The notes under the pieces are model-generated. The model did not search any database and was not told the origin of the DNA. It saw only the letters and a program-made list of their open reading frames with translations. A stretch of DNA of 64,000 nt from Proteromonas lacertae (Eukaryota > Sar > Bigyra > Opalinata > Proteromonadidae), in assembly GCA_002245135.1 (NCBI GenBank), contig NGBS01001194.1:33332-97331 (forward strand), given 5' to 3'. The position numbers and the translations under genes are program-made. Shown here piece after piece: positions 39,001-54,000 of the stretch; within the stretch, counting starts at the first letter, position 1, and every line of letters starts with the position of its first letter.

Positions 39001-42000
39001 TTATATTTTTAGCTATTAATTCAGCAATTGTATTATCAGCTGTTTTGATTTCTATGGCATTATATGTTCCATCAGATGGACTAACAAATGTAGCTTTATC
39101 ATTTTTATCATCTATTGGATAGGCTATTGTAAATTCACCTAAAACAGTAGCACATTTAGATGGTTCAGTTTTACAATCATTTAATTCTTCACTGTTTGCA
39201 TCAATTATACATTCAAAATCATTCTTTGGTATATATTTTGTTCCTGTTATTGTTCTTCCGTCATCACTCTTCGCAGTACTAGTTTCAGCAATATAATGAG
39301 TAAAACTTTCTCCTTTCATCTTTATTATATCAGTTCCTTTGATATAGAATTTTGTATCAGAATCTTTTGCTAAACTAAATGTTAAGATTGCATCAACTGG
39401 CACTTCGGGTGGATTTACAGGTTTAGGAGTAGGTTTACATGTGTCTTGTTTTATATTTTTAGCTATTAATTCAGCAATTGTATTATCAGCTGTTTTGATT
39501 TCTATGGGCATTATATGTTCCATCAGATGGACTAACAAATGTAGCTTTATCATTTTTATCATCTATTGGATAGGCTTATTGTAAATTCACCTAAAACAGT
39601 AGCACATTTAGATGGTTCAGTTTTACAATCATTTAATTCTTCACTGTTTGTATCAATTATACATTCAAAATCATTCTTTGGTATATATTTTGTTCCTGTT
39701 ATTGTTCTTCCGTCATCACTCTTCGCAGTACTAGTTTCAGCAATATAATGAGTAAAACTTTCTCCTTTCATCTTTATTATATCAGTTCCTTTGATATAGA
39801 ATTTTGTATCAGAATCTTTTTGGCTAAACTAAATGTTAAGATTGCATCAACTGGCACTTCGGGTGGATTTACAGGTTTAGGAGTAGGTTTACATGTGTCT
39901 TGTTTTATATTTTTAGCTATTAATTCAGCAATTGTATTATCAGCTGTTTTGATTTCTATGGCATTATATGTTCCATCAGATGGACTAACAAATGTAGCTT
40001 TATCATTTTTATCATCTATTGGATAGGCTATTGTAAATTCACCTAAAACAGTAGCACATTTAGATGGTTCAGTTTTACAATCATTTAATTCTTCACTGTT
40101 TGTATCAATTATACATTCAAAATCATTCTTTGGTATATATTTTGTTCCTGTTATTGTTCTTCCGTCATCACTTCTTCGCAGTACTAGTTTCAGCAATATA
40201 ATGAGTAAAACTTTCTCCTTTCATCTTTATTATATCAGTTCCTTTGATATAGAATTTTGTATCAGAATCTTTTGCTAAACTAAATGTTAAGATTGCATCA
40301 ACTGGCACTTCGGGTGGATTTACAGGTTTAGGAGTAGGTTTACATGTGTCTTGTTTTATATTTTTAGCTATTAATTCAGCAATTGTATTATCAGCTGTTT
40401 TGATTTCTATGGCATTATATGTTCCATCAGATGGACTAACAAATGTAGCTTTATCATTTTTTATCAATCTATTGGATAGGCTATTGTAAATTCACCTAAA
40501 ACAGTAGCACATTTAGATGGTTCAGTTTTACAATCATTTAATTCTTCACTGTTTGTATCAATTATACATTCAAAATCATTCTTGGTATATATTTTGTTCC
40601 TGTTATTGTTCTTCCGTCATCACTCTTCGCAGTACTAGTTTCAGCAATATAATGAGTAAAACTTTCTCCTTTCATCTTTATTATATCAGTTCCTTTGATA
40701 TAGAATTTTGTATCAGAATCTTTTGCTAAACTAAATGTTAAGATTGCATCAACTGGCACTTCGGGTGGATTTACAGGTTTAGGAGTAGGTTTACATGTGT
40801 CTTGTTTTATATTTTTAGCTATTAATTCAGCAATTGTATTATCAGCTGTTTTGATTTCTATGGCATTATATGTTCCATCAGATGGACTAACAAATGTAGC
40901 TTTATCATTTTTATCATCTATTGGATAGGCTATTGTAAATTCACCTAAACAGTAGCACATTTAGATGGTTCAGTTTTACAATCATTTAATTCTTCACTGT
41001 TTGCTATCAATTATACATTCAAAATCATTCTTTGGTATATATTTTGTTCCTGTTATTGTTCTTCCGTCATCACTCTTCGCAGTACTAGTTTCAGCAATAT
41101 AATGAGTAAAACTTTCTCCTTTCATCTTTATTATATCAGTTCCTTTGATATAGAATTTTGTATCAGAATCTTTTGCTAAACTAAATGTTAAGATTGCATC
41201 AACTGGCACTTCGGGTGGATTTACAGGTTTAGGAGTAGGTTTACATGTGTCTTGTTTTATATTTTTAGCTATTAATTCAGCAATTGTATTATCAGCTGTT
41301 TTGATTTCTATGGCATTATATGTTCCATCAGATGGACTAACAAATGTAGCTTTATCATTTTTATCATCTATTGGATAGGCTATTGTAAATTCACCTAAAA
41401 CAGTAGCACATTTAGATGGTTCAGTTTTACAATCATTTAATTCTTCACTGTTTGTATCAATTATACATTCAAAATCATTCTTTGGTATATATTTTGTTCC
41501 TGTTATTGTTCTTCCGTCATCACTCTTCGCAGTACTAGTTTCAGCAATATAATGAGTAAAACTTTCTCCTTTCATCTTTATTATATCAGTTCCTTTGATA
41601 TAGAATTTTGTATCAGAATCTTTTTGCTAAACTAAATGTTAAGATTGCATCAACTGGCACTTCGGGTGGATTTACAGGTTTAGGAGTAGGTTTACATGTG
41701 TCTTGTTTTATATTTTTAGCTATTAATTCAGCAATTGTATTATCAGCTGTTTTGATTTCTATGGCATTATATGTTCCATCAGATGGACTAACAAATGTAG
41801 CTTTATCATTTTTATCATCTATTGGATAGGCTATTGTAAATTCACCTAAAACAGTAGCACATTTAGATGGTTCAGTTTTACAATCATTTAATTCTTCACT
41901 GTTTGTATCAATTATACATTCAAAATCATTCTTTGGTATATATTTTGTTCCTGTTATTGTTCTTCCGTCATCACTCTTCGCAGTACTAGTTTCAGCAATA

Positions 42001-45000
42001 TAATGAGTAAAACTTTCTCCTTTCATCTTTATTATATCAGTTCCTTTGATATAGAATTTTGTATCAGAATCTTTTGCTAAACTAAATGTTAAGATTGCAT
42101 CAACTGGCACTTCGGGTGGATTTACAGGTTTAGGAGTAGGTTTACATGTGTCTTGTTTTATATTTTTAGCTATTAATTCAGCAATTGTATTATCAGCTGT
42201 TTTGATTTCTATGGCATTATATGTTCCATCAGATGGACTAACAAATGTAGCTTTATCATTTTTATCATCTATTGGATAGGCTATTGTAAATTCACCTAAA
42301 ACAGTAGCACATTTAGATGGTTCAGTTTTACAATCATTTAATTCTTCACTGTTTGTATCAATTATACATTCAAAATCATTCTTTGGTATATATTTTGTTC
42401 CTGTTATTGTTCTTCCGTCATCACTCTTCGCAGTACTAGTTTCAGCAATATAATGAGTAAAACTTTCTCCTTTCATCTTTATTATATCAGTTCCTTTGAT
42501 ATAGAATTTTGTATCAGAATCTTTTGCTAAACTAAATGTTAAGATTGCATCAACTGGCACTTCGGGTGGATTTACAGGTTTAGGAGTAGGTTTACATGTG
42601 TCTTGTTTTATATTTTTAGCTATTAATTCAGCAATTGTATTATCAGCTGTTTTGATTTCTATGGCATTATATGTTCCATCAGATGGACTAACAAATGTAG
42701 CTTTATCATTTTTATCATCTATTGGATAGGCTATTGTAAATTCACCTAAAACAGTAGCACATTTAGATGGTTCAGTTTTACAATCATTTAATTCTTCACT
42801 GTTTGTATCAATTATACATTCAAAATCATTCTTTGGTATATATTTTGTTCCTGTTATTGTTCTTCCGTCATCATTCTTCGCAGTACTAGTTTCAGCAATA
42901 TAATGAGTAAAACTTTCTCCTTTCATCTTTATTATATCAGTTCCTTTGATATAGAATTTTGTATCAGAATCTTTTGCTAAACTAAATGTTAAGATTGCAT
43001 CAACTGGCACTTCGGGTGGATTTACAGGTTTAGGAGTAGGTTTACATGTGTCTTGTTTTATATTTTTAGCTATTAATTCAGCAATTGTATTATCAGCTGT
43101 TTTGATTTCTATGGCATTATATGTTCCATCAGATGGACTAACAAATGTAGCTTTATCATTTTTATCATCTATTGGATAGGCTATTGTAAATTCACCTAAA
43201 ACAGTAGCACATTTAGATGGTTCAGTTTTACAATCATTTAATTCTTCACTGTTTGCATCAATTATACATTCAAAATCATTCTTTGGTATATATTTTGTTC
43301 CTGTTATTGTTCTTCCGTCATCACTCTTCGCAGTACTAGTTTCAGCAATATAATGAGTAAAACTTTCTCCTTTCATCTTTATTATATCAGTTCCTTTGAT
43401 ATAGAATTTTGTATCAGAATCTTTTGCTAAACTAAATGTTAAGATTGCATCAACTGGCACTTCGGGTGGATTTACAGGTTTAGGAGTAGGTTTACATGTG
43501 TCTTGTTTTATATTTTTAGCTATTAATTCAGCAATTGTATTATCAGCTGTTTTGATTTCTATGGCATTATATGTTCCATCAGATGGACTAACAAATGTAG
43601 CTTTATCATTTTTATCATCTATTGGATAGGCTATTGTAAATTCACCTAAAACAGTAGCACATTTAGATGGTTCAGTTTTACAATCATTTAATTCTTCACT
43701 GTTTGCATCAATTATACATTCAAAATCATTCTTTGGTATATATTTTGTTCCTGTTATTGTTCTTCCGTCATCACTCTTCGCAGTACTAGTTTCAGCAATA
43801 TAATGAGTAAAACTTTCTCCTTTCATCTTTATTATATCAGTTCCTTTGATATAGAATTTTGTATCAGAATCTTTTGCTAAACTAAATGTTAAGATTGCAT
43901 CAACTGGCACTTCGGGTGGATTTACAGGTTTAGGAGTAGGTTTACATGTGTCTTGTTTTATATTTTTAGCTATTAATTCAGCAATTGTATTATCAGCTGT
44001 TTTGATTTCTATGGCATTATATGTTCCATCAGATGGACTAACAAATGTAGCTTTATCATTTTTATCATCTATTGGATAGGCTATTGTAAATTCACCTAAA
44101 ACAGTAGCACATTTAGATGGTTCAGTTTTACAATCATTTAATTCTTCACTGTTTGTATCAATTATACATTCAAAATCATTCTTTGGTATATATTTTGTTC
44201 CTGTTATTGTTCTTCCGTCATCACTCTTCGCAGTACTAGTTTCAGCAATATAATGAGTAAAACTTTCTCCTTTCATCTTTATTATATCAGTTCCTTTGAT
44301 ATAGAATTTTGTATCAGAATCTTTTGCTAAACTAAATGTTAAGATTGCATCAACTGGCACTTCGGGTGGATTTACAGGTTTAGGAGTAGGTTTACATGTG
44401 TCTTGTTTTATATTTTTAGCTATTAATTCAGCAATTGTATTATCAGCTGTTTTGATTTCTATGGCATTATATGTTCCATCAGATGGACTAACAAATGTAG
44501 CTTTATCATTTTTATCATCTATTGGATAGGCTATTGTAAATTCACCTAAAACAGTAGCACATTTAGATGGTTCAGTTTTACAATCATTTAATTCTTCACT
44601 GTTTGCATCAATTATACATTCAAAATCATTCTTTGGTATATATTTTGTTCCTGTTATTGTTCTTCCGTCATCACTCTTCGCAGTACTAGTTTCAGCAATA
44701 TAATGAGTAAAACTTTCTCCTTTCATCTTTATTATATCAGTTCCTTTGATATAGAATTTTGTATCAGAATCTTTTGCTAAACTAAATGTTAAGATTGCAT
44801 CAACTGGCACTTCGGGTGGATTTACAGGTTTAGGAGTAGGTTTACATGTGTCTTGTTTTATATTTTTAGCTATTAATTCAGCAATTGTATTATCAGCTGT
44901 TTTGATTTCTATGGCATTATATGTTCCATCAGATGGACTAACAAATGTAGCTTTATCATTTTTATCATCTATTGGATAGGCTATTGTAAATTCACCTAAA

Positions 45001-48000
45001 ACAGTAGCACATTTAGATGGTTCAGTTTTACAATCATTTAATTCTTCACTGTTTGCATCAATTATACATTCAAAATCATTCTTTGGTATATATTTTGTTC
45101 CTGTTATTGTTCTTCCGTCATCACTTCTTCGCAGTACTAGTTTCAGCAATATAATGAGTAAAACTTTCTCCTTTCATCTTTATTATATCAGTTCCTTTGA
45201 TATAGAATTTTGTATCAGAATCTTTTGCTAAACTAAATGTTAAGATTGCATCAACTGGCACTTCGGGTGGATTTACAGGTTTAGGAGTAGGTTTACATGT
45301 GTCTTGTTTTATATTTTTAGCTATTAATTCAGCAATTGTATTATCAGCTGTTTTGATTTCTATGGCATTATATGTTCCATCAGATGGACTAACAAATGTA
45401 GCTTTATCATTTTTATCATCTATTGGATAGGCTATTGTAAATTCACCTAAAACAGTAGCACATTTAGATGGTTCAGTTTTACAATCATTTAATTCTTCAC
45501 TGTTTGCATCAATTATACATTCAAAATCATTCTTTGGTATATATTTTGTTCCTGTTATTGTTCTTCCGTCATCACTCTTCGCAGTACTAGTTTCAGCAAT
45601 ATAATGAGTAAAACTTTCTCCTTTCATCTTTATTATATCAGTTCCTTTGATATAGAATTTTGTATCAGAATCTTTTGCTAAACTAAATGTTAAGATTGCA
45701 TCAACTGGCACTTCGGGTGGATTTACAGGTTTAGGAGTAGGTTTACATGTGTCTTGTTTTATATTTTTAGCTATTAATTCAGCAATTGTATTATCAGCTG
45801 TTTTGATTTCTATGGCATTATATGTTCCATCAGATGGACTAACAAATGTAGCTTTATCATTTTTATCATCTATTGGATAGGCTATTGTAAATTCACCTAA
45901 AACAGTAGCACATTTAGATGGTTCAGTTTTACAATCATTTAATTCTTCACTGTTTGCTATCAATTATACATTCAAAATCATTCTTTGGTATATATTTTGT
46001 TCCTGTTATTGTTCTTCCGTCATCACTCTTCGCAGTACTAGTTTCAGCAATATAATGAGTAAAACTTTCTCCTTTCATCTTTATTATATCAGTTCCTTTG
46101 ATATAGAATTTTGTATCAGAATCTTTTGCTAAACTAAATGTTAAGATTGCATCAACTGGCACTTCGGGTGGATTTACAGGTTTAGGAGTAGGTTTACATG
46201 TGTCTTGTTTTATATTTTTAGCTATTAATTCAGCAATTGTATTATCAGCTGTTTTGATTTCTATGGCATTATATGTTCCATCAGATGGACTAACAAATGT
46301 AGCTTTATCATTTTTATCATCTATTGGATAGGCTATTGTAAATTCACCTAAAACAGTAGCACATTTAGATGGTTCAGTTTTACAATCATTTAATTCTTCA
46401 CTGTTTGTATCAATTATACATTCAAAATCATTCTTTGGTATATATTTTGTTCCTGTTATTGTTCTTCCGTCATCATTCTTCGCCAGTACTAGTTTCAGCA
46501 ATATAATGAGTAAAACTTTCTCCTTTCATCTTTATTATATCAGTTCCTTTGATATAGAATTTTGTATCAGAATCTTTTGCTAAACTAAATGTTAAGATTG
46601 CATCAACTGGCACTTCGGGTGGATTTACAGGTTTAGGAGTAGGTTTACATGTGTCTTGTTTTATATTTTTAGCTATTAATTCAGCAATTGTATTATCAGC
46701 TGTTTTGATTTCTATGGCATTATATGTTCCATCAGATGGACTAACAAATGTAGCTTTATCATTTTTATCATCTATTGGATAGGCTATTGTAAATTCACCT
46801 AAAACAGTAGCACATTTAGATGGTTCAGTTTTACAATCATTTAATTCTTCACTGTTTGCATCAATTATACATTCAAAATCATTCTTTGGTATATATTTTG
46901 TTCCTGTTATTGTTCTTCCGTCATCACTTCTTCGCAGTACTAGTTTCAGCAATATAATGAGTAAAACTTTCTCCTTTCATCTTTATTATATCAGTTCCTT
47001 TGATATAGAATTTTGTATCAGAATCTTTTGCTAAACTAAATGTTAAGATTGCATCAACTGGCACTTCGGGTGGATTTACAGGTTTAGGAGTAGGTTTACA
47101 TGTGTCTTGTTTTATATTTTTAGCTATTAATTCAGCAATTGTATTATCAGCTGTTTTGATTTCTATGGCATTATATGTTCCATCAGATGGACTAACAAAT
47201 GTAGCTTTATCATTTTATCATCTATTGGATAGGCTATTGTAAATTCACCTAAAACAGTAGCACATTTAGATGGTTCAGTTTTACAATCATTTAATTCTTC
47301 ACTGTTTGTATCAATTATACATTCAAAATCATTCTTTGGTATATATTTTGTTCCTGTTATTGTTCTTCCGTCATCACTCTTCGCAGTACTAGTTTCAGCA
47401 ATATAATGAGTAAAACTTTCTCCTTTCATCTTTATTATATCAGTTCCTTTGATATAGAATTTTGTATCAGAATCTTTTGCTAAACTAAATGTTAAGATTG
47501 CATCAACTGGCACTTCGGGTGGATTTACAGGTTTAGGAGTAGGTTTACATGTGTCTTGTTTTATATTTTTAGCTATTAATTCAGCAATTGTATTATCAGC
47601 TGTTTTGATTTCTATGGCATTATATGTTCCATCAGATGGACTAACAAATGTAGCTTTATCATTTTATCATCTATTGGATAGGCTATTGTAAATTCACCTA
47701 AAACAGTAGCACATTTAGATGGTTCAGTTTTACAATCATTTAATTCTTCACTGTTTGTATCAATTATACATTCAAAATCATTCTTTGGTATATATTTTGT
47801 TCCTGTTATTGTTCTTCCGTCATCACTCTTCGCAGTACTAGTTTCAGCAATATAATGAGTAAAACTTTCTCCTTTCATCTTTATTATATCAGTTCCTTTG
47901 ATATAGAATTTTGTATCAGAATCTTTTGCTAAACTAAATGTTAAGATTGCATCAACTGGCACTTCGGGTGGATTTACAGGTTTAGGAGTAGGTTTACATG

Positions 48001-51000
48001 TGTCTTGTTTTATATTTTTAGCTATTAATTCAGCAATTGTATTATCAGCTGTTTTGATTTCTATGGCATTATATGTTCCATCAGATGGACTAACAAATGT
48101 AGCTTTATCATTTTTATCATCTATTGGATAGGCTATTGTAAATTCACCTAAAACAGTAGCACATTTAGATGGTTCAGTTTTACAATCATTTAATTCTTCA
48201 CTGTTTGTATCAATTATACATTCAAAATCATTCTTTGGTATATATTTTGTTCCTGTTATTGTTCTTCCGTCATCATTCTTCGCAGTACTAGTTTCAGCAA
48301 TATAATGAGTAAAACTTTCTCCTTTCATCTTTATTATATCAGTTCCTTTGATATAGAATTTTGTATCAGAATCTTTTGCTAAACTAAATGTTAAGATTGC
48401 ATCAACTGGCACTTCGGGTGGATTTACAGGTTTAGGAGTAGGTTTACATGTGTCTTGTTTTATATTTTTAGCTATTAATTCAGCAATTGTATTATCAGCT
48501 GTTTTGATTTCTATGGCATTATATGTTCCATCAGATGGACTAACAAATGTAGCTTTATCATTTTTATCATCTATTGGATAGGCTATTGTAAATTCACCTA
48601 AAACAGTAGCACATTTAGATGGTTCAGTTTTACAATCATTTAATTCTTCACTGTTTGCATCAATTATACATTCAAAATCATTCTTTGGTATATATTTTGT
48701 TCCTGTTATTGTTCTTCCGTCATCACTCTTCGCAGTACTAGTTTCAGCAATATAATGAGTAAAACTTTCTCCTTTCATCTTTATTATATCAGTTCCTTTG
48801 ATATAGAATTTTGTATCAGAATCTTTTGCTAAACTAAATGTTAAGATTGCATCAACTGGCACTTCGGGTGGATTTACAGGTTTAGGAGTAGGTTTACATG
48901 TGTCTTGTTTTATATTTTTAGCTATTAATTCAGCAATTGTATTATCAGCTGTTTTGATTTCTATGGCATTATATGTTCCATCAGATGGACTAACAAATGT
49001 AGCTTTATCATTTTTATCATCTATTGGATAGGCTATTGTAAATTCACCTAAAACAGTAGCACATTTAGATGGTTCAGTTTTACAATCATTTAATTCTTCA
49101 CTGTTTGCATCAATTATACATTCAAAATCATTCTTTGGTATATATTTTGTTCCTGTTATTGTTCTTCCGTCATCACTCTTCGCAGTACTAGTTTCAGCAA
49201 TATAATGAGTAAAACTTTCTCCTTTCATCTTTATTATATCAGTTCCTTTGATATAGAATTTTGTATCAGAATCTTTTGCTAAACTAAATGTTAAGATTGC
49301 ATCAACTGGCACTTCGGGTGGATTTACAGGTTTAGGAGTAGGTTTACATGTGTCTTGTTTTATATTTTTAGCTATTAATTCAGCAATTGTATTATCAGCT
49401 GTTTTGATTTCTATGGCATTATATGTTCCATCAGATGGACTAACAAATGTAGCTTTATCATTTTTATCATCTATTGGATAGGCTATTGTAAATTCACCTA
49501 AAACAGTAGCACATTTAGATGGTTCAGTTTTACAATCATTTAATTCTTCACTGTTTGTATCAATTATACATTCAAAATCATTCTTTGGTATATATTTTGT
49601 TCCTGTTATTGTTCTTCCGTCATCACTCTTCGCAGTACTAGTTTCAGCAATATAATGAGTAAAACTTTCTCCTTTCATCTTTATTATATCAGTTCCTTTG
49701 ATATAGAATTTTGTATCAGAATCTTTTGCTAAACTAAATGTTAAGATTGCATCAACTGGCACTTCGGGTGGATTTACAGGTTTAGGAGTAGGTTTACATG
49801 TGTCTTGTTTTATATTTTTAGCTATTAATTCAGCAATTGTATTATCAGCTGTTTTGATTTCTATGGCATTATATGTTCCATCAGATGGACTAACAAATGT
49901 AGCTTTATCATTTTTATCATCTATTGGATAGGCTATTGTAAATTCACCTAAAACAGTAGCACATTTAGATGGTTCAGTTTTACAATCATTTAATTCTTCA
50001 CTGTTTGCATCAATTATACATTCAAAATCATTCTTTGGTATATATTTTTGTTCCTGTTATTGTTCTTCCGTCATCACTCTTCGCCAGTACTAGTTTCAGC
50101 AATATAATGAGTAAAACTTTCTCCTTTCATCTTTATTATATCAGTTCCTTTGATATAGAATTTTGTATCAGAATCTTTTGCCTAAACTAAATGTTAAGAT
50201 TGCATCAACTGGCACTTCGGGTGGATTTACAGGTTTAGGAGTAGGTTTACATGTGTCTTGTTTTATATTTTTAGCTATTAATTCAGCAATTGTATTATCA
50301 GCTGTTTTGATTTCTATGGCATTATATGTTCCATCAGATGGACTAACAAATGTAGCTTTATCATTTTTATCATCTATTGGATAGGCTATTGTAAATTCAC
50401 CTAAAACAGTAGCACATTTTAGATGGTTCAGTTTTACAATCATTTAATTCTTCACTGTTTGCATCAATTATACATTCAAAATCATTCTTTGGTATATATT
50501 TTGTTCCTGTTATTGTTCTTCCGTCATCACTCTTCGCAGTACTAGTTTCAGCAATATAATGAGTAAAACTTTCTCCTTTCATCTTTATTATATCAGTTCC
50601 TTTGATATAGAATTTTGTATCAGAATCTTTTGCTAAACTAAATGTTAAGATTGCATCAACTGGCACTTCGGGTGGATTTAACAGGTTTAGGAGTAGGTTT
50701 ACATGTGTCTTGTTTTATATTTTTAGCTATTAATTCAGCAATTGTATTATCAGCTGTTTTGATTTCTATGGCATTATATGTTCCATCAGATGGACTAACA
50801 AATGTAGCTTTATCATTTTTATCATCTATTGGATAGGCTATTGTAAATTCACCTAAAACAGTAGCACATTTAGATGGTTCAGTTTTACAATCATTTAATT
50901 CTTCACTGTTTGCATCAATTATACATTCAAAATCATTCTTTGGTATATATTTTGTTCCTGTTATTGTTCTTCCGTCATCACTCTTCGCAGTACTAGTTTC

Positions 51001-54000
51001 AGCAATATAATGAGTAAAACTTTCTCCTTTCATCTTTATTATATCAGTTCCTTTGATATAGAATTTTGTATCAGAATCTTTTGCTAAACTAAATGTTAAG
51101 ATTGCATCAACTGGCACTTCGGGTGGATTTACAGGTTTAGGAGTAGGTTTACATGTGTCTTGTTTTATATTTTTAGCTATTAATTCAGCAATTGTATTAT
51201 CAGCTGTTTTGATTTCTATGGCATTATATGTTCCATCAGATGGACTAAACAAATGTAGCTTTATCATTTTTATCATCTATTGGATAGGCTATTGTAAATT
51301 CACCTAAAACAGTAGCACATTTAGATGGTTCAGTTTTACAATCATTTAATTCTTCCACTGTTTGCATCAATTATACATTCAAAATCATTCTTTGGTATAT
51401 ATTTTGTTCCTGTTATTGTTCTTCCGTCATCACTCTTCGCAGTACTAGTTTCAGCAATATAATGAGTAAAACTTTCTCCTTTCATCTTTATTATATCAGT
51501 TCCTTTGATATAGAATTTTGTATCAGAATCTTTTGCTAAACTAAATGTTAAGATTGCATCAACTGGCACTTCGGGTGGATTTACAGGTTTAGGAGTAGGT
51601 TTACATGTGTCTTGTTTTATATTTTTAGCTATTAATTCAGCAATTGTATTATCAGCTGTTTTGATTTCTATGGCATTATATGTTCCATCAGATGGACTAA
51701 CAAATGTAGCTTTATCATTTTTATCATCTATTGGATAGGCTATTGTAAATTCACCTAAAACAGTAGCACATTTAGATGGTTCAGTTTTACAATCATTTAA
51801 TTCTTCACTGTTTGCATCAATTATACATTCAAAATCATTCTTTGGTATATATTTTGTTCCTGTTATTGTTCTTCCGTCATCATTCTTCGCAGTACTAGTT
51901 TCAGCAATATAATGAGTAAAACTTTCTCCTTTCATCTTTATTATATCAGTTCCTTTGATATAGAATTTTGTATCAGAATCTTTTGCTAAACTAAATGTTA
52001 AGATTGCATCAACTGGCACTTCGGGTGGATTTACAGGTTTAGGAGTAGGTTTACATGTGTCTTGTTTTATATTTTTAGCTATTAATTCAGCAATTGTATT
52101 ATCAGCTGTTTTGATTTCTATGGCATTATATGTTCCATCAGATGGACTAACAAATGTAGCTTTATCATTTTTATCATCTATTGGATAGGCTATTGTAAAT
52201 TCACCTAAAACAGTAGCACATTTAGATGGTTCAGTTTTACAATCATTTAATTCTTCACTGTTTGCATCAATTATACATTCAAAATCATTCTTTGGTATAT
52301 ATTTTGTTCCTGTTATTGTTCTTCCGTCATCACTCTTCGCAGTACTAGTTTCAGCAATATAATGAGTAAAAACTTTCTCCTTTCATCTTTATTATATCAG
52401 TTCCTTTGATATAGAATTTTGTATCAGAATCTTTGCTAAACTAAATGTTTAAGATTGCATCAACTGGCACTTCGGGTGGATTTACAGGTTTAGGAGTAGG
52501 TTTACATGTGTCTTGTTTTATATTTTTAGCTATTAATTCAGCAATTGTATTATCAGCCTGTTTTTGATTTCTATGGCATTATATGTTCCATCAGATGGAC
52601 TAACAAATGTAGCTTTATCATTTTTATCATCTATTGGATAGGCTATTGTAAATTCACCTAAAACAGTAGCACATTTAGATGGTTCAGTTTTACCAATCAT
52701 TTAATTCTTCACTGTTTGTATCAATTATACATCAAAATCATTCTTTGGTATATATTTTGTTCCTGTTATTGTTCTTCCGTCATCACTCTTCGCAGTACTA
52801 GTTTCAGCAATTATAATGAGTAAAACTTTCTCCTTTCATCTTTATTATATCAGTTCCTTGATATAGAATTTTGTATCAGAATCTTTTGCTAAACTAAATG
52901 TTAAGATTGCATCAACTGGCACTTCGGGTGGATTTACAGGTTTAGGAGTAGGTTTACATGTGTCTTGTTTTATATTTTTAGCTATTAATTCAGCAATGTA
53001 TTATCAGGCTGTTTTGATTTCTATGGCATTATATGTTCCATCAGATGGACTAACAAATGTAGCTTTATCATTTTATCATCTATTGGATAGGCTATTGTAA
53101 ATTCACCTAAAACAGTAGCACATTTAGATGGTTCAGTTTTACAATCATTTAATTCTTCACTGTTTGTATCAATTATACATTCAAAATCATTCTTTGGTAT
53201 ATATTTTGTTCCTGTTATTGTTTCTTCCGTCATCACTCTTCGCAGTACTAGTTTCAGCAATATAATGAGTAAAACTTTCTCCTTTCATCTTTATTATATC
53301 AGTTCCTTTGATATAGAATTTTGTATCAGAATCTTTTGCTAAACTAAATGTTAAGATTGCATCAACTGGCACTTCGGGTGGATTTACAGGTTTAGGAGTA
53401 GGTTTACATGTGTCTTGTTTTATATTTTTAGCTATTAATTCAGCAATTGTATTATCAGCTGTTTTGATTTCTATGGCATTATATGTTCCATCAGATGGAC
53501 TAACAAATGTAGCTTTATCATTTTTATCATCTATTGGATAGGCTATTGTAAATTCACCTAAAACAGTAGCACATTTAGATGGTTCAGTTTTACAATCATT
53601 TAATTCTTCACTGTTTGTATTTATACATTCAAAATCATTCTTTGGTATATATTTTGTTCCTGTTATTGTTCTTCCGTCATCATCTTCGCAGTACTAGTTT
53701 CAGCAATATAATGAGTAAAACTTTCTCCTTTCATCTTTATTATATCAGTTCCTTTGATATAGAATTTTGTATCAGAATCTTTTGCTAAACTAAATGTTAA
53801 GATTGCATCAACTGGCACTTCGGGTGGATTTACAGGTTTAGGAGTAGGTTTACATGTGTCTTGTTTTATATTTTTAGCTATTAATTCAGCAATTGTATTA
53901 TCAGCTGTTTTGATTTCTATGGCATTATATGTTCCATCAGATGGACTAACAAATGTAGCTTTATCATTTTTATCATCTATTGGATAGGCTATTGTAAATT

